Shown in pieces: positions 23,585-33,233 of a stretch of 64,000 nt of DNA. This DNA comes from Coenobita brevimanus. Lineage: Eukaryota; Arthropoda; Malacostraca; Decapoda; Coenobitidae. The stretch's first letter is position 1; each line of letters opens with the position of its first letter. The stretch lies in the NCBI GenBank assembly GCA_032717465.1, contig CM064712.1:20458217-20522216 (forward strand), given 5' to 3'. Below the pieces are notes generated by a model. It was not told the DNA's origin and searched no databases. It saw only the letters and a list, made by a program, of their open reading frames with translations. A program made the translations under genes and the position numbers.

Positions 23585-23598
23585 TACTATTACTATTA
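23490..23598. repeat. (AAT)n/(ATT)n tract
   Basis: Forms an imperfect inverted pair: AAT repeats then ATT repeats around tttatcatca. Confidence 0.95.
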
Positions 23599-23699
23599 TC
23601 AGTGTGTACAGTTAATCAAGTCTGTAAAGGAAAGCTGACAATACACAAATTGAAAGTAGCTTACTATGCATACTCATTTCATGCGACACATAGATTTTA

Positions 23700-26347
23700 T
23701 TTTTTTAAATGCAAGGAAGAAGGAATCAAAGGCCAGGAGCCCGTAAACCGTTCCTTCCAAAAAAAAAAAAACGAAACAAAAACAATACAAAAGAGACATA
23801 AATTCAAGATCCGTTCATTTCGACATGCCTGGACACACTGCGGTGGAAAGACTTGAGATCATAGGAAGTAGGAAATACAGACAAAGGGAGACAGTTTCAG
23901 AGTTGACCTGTTGCATAAATGAAGTACTGGGAGTATTGGTTAACTGTTGCATTAAACAGTTGGACAGAAAAGGGATGAGAGTTTGCTGCCAGACGGGTGC
24001 TACACTCCCCTTGTAGAGGTGGAGGGATGCAAGCAGACAGTTCAGAGCAGTGACAACTGAACCAGTAATAGAAAAAGAGATAAAAAGGCAACAGTGTGGC
24101 GAAGAGACAGAGGTTGAAGGAAGCCAGTAAGAGGAGGAGAGTTAATGAGACGAAAAGCCTTTGACTCCACCCTATTGAGAAGAGCTCTATGTGGGGAGCC
24201 TCCCCACACATAAGAGTTGTACTCCACACAGGGGCGAATAAAACCCGTGCATAAAGTCAACAACTGTTAAGGGTAAAGAAGGTACAGAGTCGGTTTAGCA
24301 CACCTAATCTCTTGGAAGCAGATTTTACAATACATGTAATATGATCTTTCCAAGATAATTCCCGAGTGAATGAAATCTCAAGTATGTTCAAGGATGATGC
24401 AGGATTGAGATGGATATTTTAAACATTACTGGGTATTCCTGTGGAAGATTTTGTCAAGTTCATAGGTGTAAGAACTGAGTCTTTGATGCATTAAAAACAA
24501 CAAGATTACTTTTACCCCAGTCAGTGATACAAGCCAAGTCAGACAATAGGACCTTGTGGGAACCGAATGGAAAGGTGAAGGGTGGAATCATCAGCATAGG
24601 AGTGGATAGGGTTAGAAGTAAAGCTTAGAAGATCATTGATCAATAAACGGAAGAGTTGGTGATAGCACAAAGCCCTGAGGAACACCACTGTTGATAGATC
24701 TAGAAGAACAATGGCCGTCTATAACAGCGGCTATATAACGACCAGAAAGGAAGGTAATGATGAAGGCACAGATAGAAGGATAGACACCGTAAGAGGGCAG
24801 TTTCGAATTTAAGATTTATGCCAGACTCGATCGAAAGCCTTTGAGATGTCAAGTACAATGGCAAAGCTTTTGCCAGAGTCCCGAGAGGAGGATGACCAGG
24901 AGTCTGAAAGGTAGGTGAGACGATCGCCAGTGAAGTGTCCCTGACGGAACCCATACTGATGATCAGAAAGAAGGTTGTGATAGGAAAGATACTTTAAAAC
25001 TTTTTGTTAAGAATAGACTCGAACACCTTTGAGACATAGGATGTTAAAGCAATTAGATGATAGTTAGAGGGCTGGGAATGGTAACTCTGCTTTGGGACTG
25101 GCTGAATGAGAGCAACCTTCCAGCAAGAAGGAAAGGTACAAGTTGCTAGACTGAGGAAAAAGAGTTTACCTTGGGAGGGCATAAGCACAGAAGCACAGTA
25201 CTTGAGGAAAATAGGGGGTACCCTGGCCCATATACCTTGTTAGTATTGAGGCCAGTGATGACAGAAAATACATCAGCTGAAGAAATTTTAATGTCAGCCA
25301 TGAGGAAGTGATAGAAGTGATGGAGGAACAGCACCGGAATCGTCTAAGGTGGAATTGGAGGAGAAAGTCTGAGCGAAAAGATCTGCTTTATCAGTAGAAG
25401 AAACAGCTACAGAGCAATCAGAGTAAAAAAGAGAAGGGAAGGATGATGGGGTGAAGTTGTTAGAAAGGTTTTTGGCAAGGTGCCAGAAGGAGTGGGAAGA
25501 ATTCAAGTTGGAGAATTGAGAGCATATAGTATGGATGAAAGTATTTTTAACAGAGCAAAGAACAGACTTAGCACGATTCCGGGCAGAACCATAAAAAAAA
25601 AAAATGTGATTCAGGGGTGGGTTGGCTCTGGTACTTTTTATAGGTCCTCTCCTTGTTCTGGACAACATTCGAACATGCGTGATTTAACCAAGGCTTGCTT
25701 GCATTAGTCAAAGGATATGAGAAGAGAATGTATGCTTCAATATCAGAGAATAACCTCCGTAATGCACAAGGTGCACTTAGATGGCTCCCTGTCATGAAAG
25801 CAATAATCATTCTGGGGAAAATCAGTGAAGAAATGCCTGAGGGCCTCCCAATCAGCACCTTCATAGTGCCGCAACCGACGTTTCTTTGGAGGGTCCACAG
25901 GCTGTACTGGAGCAATAAAACAGGCCGTACTGGAGCGATAGGACAGGTTAAGGTAATAAGGTTGTGACTGGAGGAGCCCAACGAAGAGGAAAGATTGACA
26001 GTGTAAGGAGAAGTATTAGTTGTAAGGAAGAGGTCAGTTATGTTGGACCTCTCTCCTAGTCGGTCAGGGATATGGGTAGCGTGCTTTACAAGCTGCTCTA
26101 GGTCGTAAAGGATAGAAAAGGTGTAGGCTTGTTCACCAGGTGGATCGGTGAAAGGAGAGGAGAGTCAAAGGTGGTGGTGAAGATTGAAATCGCCTGGAAT
26201 GGAAATTTCAGAGAAAAGAGAAATGGATAGGATGTGTTTCATCATAGAAGTAAGATAGTCTAAAAAATTTTCATAGTCAGTAGAAGTAGGAGATAAGTAA
26301 ACAGCACAGATATATTTAGTCAGAGAATATATTTTTCCGATAACCAA
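23700..26347 (-). pseudogene. Jockey-like element G, copy 1
   Basis: Minus-strand pieces of one long pol ORF. The end of the endonuclease (I-C-A-V-Y-L-S-P-T-S-T-D-Y and G-D-F-N-L-H) is at 26165-26347. A linker follows (25294-25981, with S-S-S-H-N-L-I and F-A-Q-T-F-S). The start of the reverse transcriptase (F-P-S-C-W-K-V-A-L-I and P-S-N-Y-H-L-I-A-L-T) is at about 24994-25188. The catalytic box, read from plus-strand catcagcatagg near 24592, gives an intact Y-A-D-D. The C-terminal part (R-P-C-V-E-Y-N-S and L-L-N-R-V-E-S-K-A) is at 24042-24263. Numerous frameshifts and stops. The 3' end is A-rich near 23700. Family: Jockey superfamily, similar to elements annotated as jockey or BS. Confidence 0.86.
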
Positions 26348-26404
26348 TAATTATAAACAGTTTGTTATAGTTTCAGACCAATAAAATCACAATAATGTAT
26401 GTAG

Positions 26405-26407
<3 letters not shown>

Positions 26408-26472
<65 letters not shown>
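26408..26472. repeat. (GT)n microsatellite
   Basis: About 65 bp of pure GT just beyond the truncated 5' end of Jockey-G1. Confidence 0.96.
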
Positions 26473-26475
<3 letters not shown>

Positions 26476-27052
26476 GTGGTGATCTAGGTGTGGTGTATGT
26501 GCATATGTGCGTGCTTGTGTGCTAAGGTGTTACGGATACACTACGAACAACACAAGCACTGCAGCGTTCACCAGGGGTATGGAAGGCGTTGGGAGTTGGT
26601 GGTGTGTATTAGCGGTGTGGTACAGTGCCGTTCCACAGAATTCTAAATTTCCATGCTAGAACACAAATCTCGGCAGGTGTGTTGATTCACTGCAGGTAAG
26701 GTAGGGAAAAGCCAGGTGGGAACATCTTCAGATCGAAGAGGTCAAGGGTCACCAGCGTGGAAGAGTGGAATTTAGCTCAACGATGACAGCTTGGAAGGCG
26801 AAGTAAAAGAAAGAAGATAATGGAACTCTCAGGGACCCACAAGTTTTTCCCTCTGTGCAGATATTAAATGAACCATTTTTCCTAGCTGCAGTACAGTTTC
26901 CATTGAAGACTTGTGTCAAGAACCTCTTTCAGTTTATCAAGTCAGCTGCAGAAATCCTGAGAACCGAAGTTAAAAGAGAGGTAAAAGGGATCATGTACAC
27001 CATCATCTTCTTACTTACTGACATAGTTTGTGGTTAACTTGGACGGCCAGCT
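26473..27052. other. Unannotated spacer
   Basis: No recognised gene or element end between the GT tract and MITE copy 2. Confidence 0.4.
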
Positions 27053-27056
27053 TTAA

Positions 27057-27812
27057 CCCGTCGCATGCTGGCTATTTTTAGCCCTCTGGTCAGAGACCAT
27101 TTTTAGATCTTTTTTTTTTTGGCTAAAATGACAGATTTTGATGTGGAAACAATGAATTTCACCATTAAAATGCTCACCGAGGCTTGGAATTGAGTTTTAT
27201 TGAGTCCTGCATTCTCGTGTGCAGGTATTGCCTCTCACGCTCACCACGTACGTGAGAGAAAGCCGTTTTCTATGTAAGGTATACTCAGGTATTTATGCTG
27301 GGAAGGTATAGCAATGTTCAGTACACTTTTCTGATCACTTATTACTTCAGCATCTATCACAATTTGTGTGTTTTTCTCACTGTGAATGCATTATCTTACA
27401 CTTACTTGAAGATAGGTATAACCTGATTTCATTACGTACAGTCCTGGCACTTACAAGAAGGTATTTGCAACTTGAATTCACTATATAGTCCTTAAACTTA
27501 CAAGAAAATATTTACAACTTACACTTACATGAAAATATTTACAAAATGCCTTCACTATGTACAGCACTGGGTGAGGACACAGGCAGAGTGAGGCAGAGCA
27601 AGCGTGAGGGGGGGAGCAAGTGAGTGTATGGTATTGAGAGCCTGAGGGATGGTAGAGGAACAGTTACCTTACATGCCTGCCAATTTTTACCTGCAAATCT
27701 TGAAAAATGCGGTCACAATGAAGTTTTTTATTTTAGACCGTTTTAAATCGGCACTGGCACTGGCCGCGGCATTATGTCAGACCGTTTTAAAATGGCACTG
27801 GCATGCGGCGGG
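27057..27812. mobile_element. piggyBac-type MITE, copy 2 (intact)
   Basis: A 756-bp non-coding element flanked by TTAA at 27053-27056 and 27813-27816. The inverted ends are CCCGTCGCATGCTGGC and, read in reverse from the right, CCCGCCGCATGCCAGTGCC. It matches copy 1 (3040-4136) throughout except for the RTE-B insertion there. The internal palindrome CACGTACGTG lies near 27246. No transposase is encoded. Confidence 0.92.
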
Positions 27813-27907
27813 TTAATATTATTTTATATGTCGTGTGGGTAAATACATGGACTGGTTTATAGGCATAGACACTAAACAATTAGCATATACAAATACACAC
27901 ACGCACA

Positions 27908-27952
27908 GAGAGAGAGAGAGAGAGAGAAAGAGAGAGGGAGAGAGAGAGAGAG
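27908..27952. repeat. (GA)n microsatellite
   Basis: An interrupted GA run before the MITE-K arm repeats. Confidence 0.93.
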
Positions 27953-27964
27953 ACCGGGTCTAGA

Positions 27965-28400
27965 CCACTCAGTCCTGACATTTAACCAGCTTTATTCCAA
28001 ACTAAATCACAAAGGAAGTTGTGCTAGGGAGCTTCCTAAACCAGCGACAAAACAAACCTTGTACTCATGATACCACTCAATCCTGACATTTAACCAGCCT
28101 TATTCCAAACTAAATCGCAAAGGAAGTGGTGCTAGGGAGCTTCCTAAACCAATGAGAAGACGAACCTTGTACTCATGACTGTGATCCGTATTCTCGTAGC
28201 TCCCGAACATGTTCTTTCCAAACGGATATTTATTGCTTATTACACCATTCTGTCGTCTTCTGTGTTACATAAATTCTTCTGTTGTCGCCGTACTCAGCAT
28301 AAATAGTGTACAAAAAGAAACTACCAGCCTTATCCACAAATAAATAGCTAAGGAAGACGTGTTAAGGAGCTACCTAAACCGAGGAAAATAGGAACCATTC
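27965..28400 (-). mobile_element. Foldback MITE-K cluster
   Basis: Two tandem arm units of about 100 bp (starting near 27965 and 28067, both reading ccactca[g/a]tcctgacatttaaccagc..ggagcttcctaaacca) are followed by a fuller copy in reverse orientation to 12904-13130 (28190-28400). The shared core is tctgtgttacataaattcttc..gtactcagcataaa. The order suggests partial duplication of the terminal arm. Confidence 0.7.
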
Positions 28401-28554
28401 TTTCAGTACGATGATTTTTGCTACCATATACAGCTGGATAGTTCAGTTCGTTGTGTCGGATCTGTCTTTGGAAACCGTCCAGAATGATCCTTTATGTCGT
28501 CAATATCGTCTTTATAAGAAAAAAGTAATATAATAGCATGCAAAAGAATACTTT

Positions 28555-28557
<3 letters not shown>

Positions 28558-28605
<48 letters not shown>

Positions 28606-28686
28606 TCAAACCTGTCGTTCAATATGCCTGCAACATGACTGATTTCCCATGAGATGGGAATTGGGTAGTCGATGCCATGTGTTGCT

Positions 28687-28718
<32 letters not shown>
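28558..28718. repeat. (CA)n and (TC)n microsatellites
   Basis: (CA)n at about 28558-28600 and (TC)n at about 28687-28718. Confidence 0.95.
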
Positions 28719-28721
<3 letters not shown>

Positions 28722-29004
28722 TCGAGGGCACCGAGCAGGGAGGACGCATGCCGCATCACTCTGAAACTTGGCCAAACTTGGCCAAGTGGCTATACCTAAA
28801 TTAGTATCTTTATATGAGTCAAGCTCTGTACCAGGTTAGACTCAATGGTGTCCTAATATAAAAGAGGAAGTTTTTAAGTAAGACTGCTGTTCAGATATCA
28901 AAATAAACAAAGAATTAAATGAATGTGCAATGAGCATCAGCTGATTTGTTTTGTCTGTGCCAGCCACCAAGGAATGTAAGTAGAATCTGTGCTCTTAGTA
29001 CCAC

Positions 29005-30025
29005 ATGATGTCCACTTACTTAAGTAAAGCAACTTTGGAAAAGAAGAGGGATAAAGGTAGAAAACAGGATGATAATTTCTACCAAGAACTGGTTGAAATG
29101 GAGACGTATAACAAGCTCGTAGAACGAATAAACAGAGTGGAGATGTCATTTCAGAATTAAGTGGATGAAATTAAAAAAACAGTTGCATATGCAGAAGGAG
29201 GAAATAGAAAAAATAGGAAAAGAAGTCAACAAGAAAGACACAACAATAGATGAGCTGACAGTAGAAGTGGGTTCACTTAGAAGAAAAAATTGTGAAATGG
29301 CAAGTACAGTAGTCAACAATGAGAGTATCACTGAAGAGTTCAAAAATGATACAGAGACAGTTAGGCAAATAAGCAATATGATAGATCAGAGAAGTGATAC
29401 TGAGGAGAATATAACACAAGTGAATGAAGTGGTGCAAAGTTATAAAAATGATGTGGAAAACACTTATGCTGAAATGGTGAAAGTAAAGAAAGACTTAGAA
29501 GCAGGAGTTGAAGAAAAAAGCATTAAAAAGGAAGTGAAAAGAATAATCCAAAACAATCCTAAGTTGGTCAGAGATTCAGCAGATATCAATAAATCTATAG
29601 TAATCACAGGTGTAGAAGAGGAAAAAAAAAAAAAAAACAAGATTTCGAGAGACAAAAAGGAGATGACAAATGTAATAAGTATATTGAATGAAGTATCAGA
29701 GGAAATCTGTAATAAAGACATAGAGGAATACAAAAGGCTAGGGAAAAATGAGAGAAATAAGTCAAGGCCCCTTAAGGTAACCTTCCAGAGTGTAAACACT
29801 ATGGAGGAGATACTAAAAAATGCAAAGAAACTCATGAAAAAAGAGGAATTCAAAAATGAATGGATAAAAACATGTCTAACTCAAGAAGAACTGGAATTAC
29901 TAAAGATGATAAGGGAGGAAGCAAAAACAAAGAACGACGGAAGATCAGAGGAGGAGAAGAATACATTTTCTTACAAAGTGATTGGATTGCAAGTTCTAAA
30001 GTGGTACATAACCAGGAGGGAATAA
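29005..30025 (+). pseudogene. ORF1 coiled-coil RNA-binding protein of element D
   Basis: ORF1 proteins of such elements bind their own RNA and form the RNP used in retrotransposition. The first ATG pair is at 29005/29008; that frame stops at 29156, and a frameshift leads into a long open frame from 29165 to 30025. The protein is highly charged and rich in Lys and Glu with heptad-like spacing (a coiled coil over roughly the first 130 residues). A C-terminal region follows (E-E-Y-K-R-L-G, R-P-L-K-V-T-F, A-K-K-L, then K-W-Y). This layout, a coiled coil plus a conserved basic C-terminal domain, is that of L1-type ORF1p and the ORF1 of similar arthropod elements. An A-run at 29624-29637 could shift frame by slippage. 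Confidence 0.78.
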
Positions 30026-30061
30026 AAAGGAAGAAAGTAGTAGACCCAAGTCATGACAAGT

Positions 30062-30977
30062 ATGTAAACAAGACGATTATTGATGTACTCAAATGTAGAT
30101 GGAATGGTATCTAAATTATTAGAGATGAGTGATTACATCAGAGAAAATGAACCACATATAATATGCCGAACTGAAACAAAATTAACACCAAGGATATCGA
30201 ACAACATCCTAATCATAGAGGAATACAATATATGGAGAAGATATATGAATTTAAAAAAGGAGGAGGAATTATGATATTAACAAAGCAAAATCTAAAAGTC
30301 AAAGAAATAGAACTAGATATACCCTTACAAGTAGAACTGATTGCAGTAGAGATCAATACACTTGAGGAGAAAGTAACTGCAGTAAATTTATACATGCCTC
30401 CCAGATCAAACACATAGGAAAGAGGAGAATATGAGGATCTGGCAGAGAGTACAATTCAGAGTTTAAGACAATTACTACATAGAATGGAGGATATTTCGGA
30501 AAGAATCACACTAACTGGAGATTTTAATACAAATATAAATTGGAATACTTTAGATATAATAAGCCAAGAAAGCTGCTGGGACCAAAAGCTCCTGGATCTC
30601 GTGCAGGAGTTTTTCTTAAGGCAACATGGAAGGGAAAGCACCAGAAAAAGAGGACTTGATGTACCCCCAGTACTAGGACTCATATTCACTAAGCAAGAAA
30701 ACGATATTTCGGCAAAAGCAACCATGCAGTACTAAATTGCAGCTTCAGGATTGCATATGACATAGTTAACAGCAACGAAAGTTACAAAAATAGCCTAAAT
30801 TATAAAAAAAGGAAACTATCATGACCTAAAGAAGCACTTCCTAGAATTTGATTGGGAAAAGGAGCTTAGAGGACAAGATTTAAATGTTATGTATAAACAA
30901 TTCTGTGAACTTTATGAAATAGGAGTCCAGAAGTACATTCCACAGCACAAAGAAGCAGAGAAGAAAATACAGAAATG
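30062..30977 (+). pseudogene. APE endonuclease of element D ORF2
   Basis: The nicking endonuclease at the start of ORF2, in several frames. Blocks seen: Y-S-N-V-D-G-M (30083), H-I-I-C-R-T-E-T-K-L (near 30150, equivalent to the catalytic Glu block), G-G-G-I-M-I-L, V-N-L-Y-M-P-P-R-S-N, and I-T-L-T-G-D-F-N-T-N-I-N-W (30505-30543, the G-D-F-N motif). A stop at 30415 and frame changes near 30240 and 30735 break it. The end (L-R-G-Q-D-L-N-V-M-Y and F-C-E-L-Y-E) is the linker toward the reverse transcriptase, cut at 30983 by the piggyBac insertion. Confidence 0.82.
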
Positions 30978-31648
30978 ATTTAACCCGTTACGTCCTGAGC
31001 TTTTTCGCACCTCCGACACCCCCCAATCCCGAGCGACTAAAACTTCCGCTTTTGTTGAGAAACAAAGGAAAATCACCAAGAAAGGGCTTACCGTGGTCCA
31101 TAAGTGGTCGGAACAGGTGAGGTCCCCCGTGCCAGGTATCATATTCTATCATTGACGTGCGAGTCACTCACGTTTTCTATGGTAGGTAATTTTGGGAGAA
31201 ACCACAAACAACACCTCTACCTTTATTGAATTTGAACTAAGAAACAATAAGAATAACAATATAATGGTTTTCATTGACATATATACGAAAAATAAGCATT
31301 GTACCTTCGCACAAGCATAGCGAGTCGGGTCAGAGTGGTAACACGCTATGTACTAAGTTTCTTGTTTCCGTCAACATATTATTTTTTCTACTTGTATACA
31401 ACTGTTTCAATGCCATTTTACCATTTTGTACTGTTTGTAAATGTTTTCAGTTGTTTTCATTCATTACGATGACATGTAGCACAACTATAGTGCATATCTG
31501 CTTACTCAGCGCACTCGCTATGACTCGTATATCAACATACCATATTGTTTTATCACTTTCATAGCATTGTTTTCTTTACATTGAACCTTTCCTCCACCAC
31601 TGTAAATGTTTTCAGGTATTTACATTCATTACGAGAGCATTTAACGAT

Positions 31649-32176
31649 ATCTATCTATCTATAGCCCGACGCCCTAATCCCGCAAAGGGTGGCCGCAGAC
31701 AAAACGCCTCCAAGTCACTCTGTCACCCACCATTTGACTCCCCTCCCCCCAACTCACCCCCCCCTCCCTCATATACCTCTCAACTCCATCCCTCCACCTC
31801 ATCCTCGGTCTACCCCTCCCTCTCCCTCCCTCCACCTCACCTACATACGCCCTCTTAGTCAGTCTTTCATTCTCCATTCTCTCCACATGTCCAAGCCACC
31901 TCAGTGTATTTCCCCTAATCTTTTCAACCACATCCACATCTACCCCACAACGTTCCTTCACTTCTTCATTCGTCAACCTGTCCCTCCACGTCACTCCACA
32001 TGCTCCTCTCAAGTAACTCATTTCCACTGCTCTCACTCTTGACTTGTTCCCCTCTTGCAAGGTCCATGCCTCGCTTCCATACGTCAGGGTAGGGATCACA
32101 ATACCATCATGCAGTGACTTCTTAACTTCCATACTCACCTCCCTATTTCTCATCACTGCTTTCAGTGTACCAACAA
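31649..32176 (-). pseudogene. RTE-B 3' end inside the piggyBac
   Basis: A 5'-truncated copy with an open minus frame of 160 codons from M-M-R-N-R-E-V-S-M-E-V-K-K to the terminal G-H-P-L-R-D. It includes P-T-L-T-Y-G-S-E-A-W-T-L, R-G-A-C-G-V-T-W-R-D-R-L, R-W-L-G-H-V-E-R-M and G-R-G-R-P-R-M-R-W-R-D. The tail is (GATA)n on the minus strand. Very similar to 3471-3797 and 22533-23489. Confidence 0.9.
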
Positions 32177-32465
32177 AGAAATGCTAGTTCATATTCACGT
32201 AGCAAACACAATCTCTACCACTCGTGTTTCAACTTCTACTTTATTTCTTCAGTTCCAAATATACTTCCCCACTTACATTATACCCGTTTACACCCAATTC
32301 TGCACAATATATATTTACGGGCCTTATTTATTCAACTGAGCGTCAGAATATCACACCAAAATACCCTCGCAATGAATGTTTCGACTAACATAATACTCAG
32401 ACACTTACATACTAATTTCCCACTTATATTACACCCGTTTCCACTTGTATACTCCTATTTACATA

Positions 32466-32590
32466 TTTTTATCTATCTATCTATTGCCAGACGCCATAAT
32501 CCCGTACGGGGTGGCCATTTGACTCTTAGTTATTTGTTTTATAGGGAGGGGCACTAACCCTCCACCAACCCACTTGACACGTAGGGAGCA
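32466..32590 (-). mobile_element. Internally deleted RTE-B derivative, copy 1
   Basis: About 120 bp. The plus strand reads tatctatctatctattgccagacgccataatcccgtacggggtggcc, matching the RTE-B 3' end, and then jumps to gggaggggcactaaccctccaccaacccacttgacacgtaggga, which matches the RTE-B 5' leader at 48833-48887. All coding sequence is missing. The same fusion recurs at 39806-39921. Confidence 0.75.
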
Positions 32591-32842
32591 CATATGGTTT
32601 GGTTATATGGTTACCACCCAGCGTTGTAAATGGTTTCTTGGCTTACAGGAAACCATTTGGCTTGTCGCTCAATGTAAAGCCACCTGTAACGGAAAAAAAC
32701 AAAACAATAAGTAGTGACAGGAAAGATGGGAGAAATAGGAAGAGAGGAGGGCAGGCACAGAAAAAGAATGATAAAAGCTAAGGATGAAGTAGGCAGCACT
32801 ACATCAAGTGAGTGGACGATGGTCGCCACCACCTACCACTAT
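32591..32842 (-). mobile_element. SINE-F partial copy 3 (hairpin half)
   Basis: Matches only the hairpin-containing half of SINE-F (compare 19808-20105): ttggttatatggttaccacccagcg, the hairpin aaatggtttcttg..caggaaaccattt (32627-32658), the purine-rich stretch and gcagcactacatc[a/g]agtgagtgga. The A and B boxes are absent. Confidence 0.75.
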
Positions 32843-33233
32843 TTACATATATATGGGCCGTATTTATTCCAATGAGCGTCAGAAAATCGCACTTATATAC
32901 ACTTGCTAGGAATATTTTGACTTAGAAAAAATTTCAGCACTTACAAATATTGCAACTAATATTACACTCGTGTGCATTTTTCATAATAATATTTACATAT
33001 TTACTGGCCTTATTTACTCCACTGGGTGTCAAATTATCGCATCAAAATAACCTCGCTAGGTATGTTTCCACTTAGATCATATTTATACACTTACATAATA
33101 ATTTTCCACTTATATTACCCCCGTTTCCACTTACATACTACTATTTATAGATTTACGGGCCTTATAATTACACTGAGCGTCTATTTGTCGCATCTATTTC
33201 TGAGTATCAGCATCATATCGCATTCACACCATA

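Larger units (their letters stand above)
28900..30983 (+). mobile_element. CR1-like element D, 5' half
   Basis: The left part of a two-ORF non-LTR retrotransposon: a short leader, ORF1, and the endonuclease of ORF2. It is interrupted at a TTAA by the piggyBac transposon and continues at 35852. The 5' boundary is approximate; sequence before about 28900 shows no link to the family. The element is transcribed left to right in both halves. Confidence 0.8.
32290..33200 (+). repeat. About 150-bp tandem repeats in the piggyBac
   Basis: At least four diverged copies of a unit containing tttacgggccttatttattcaactgagcgtcagaatatcgcac and cacttatattacacccgtttccacttacatact. Unit starts are near 32310, 32845, 32993 and 33146. 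The gap between the first and second is explained by the inserted RTE-B derivative and SINE-F half. Confidence 0.75.
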
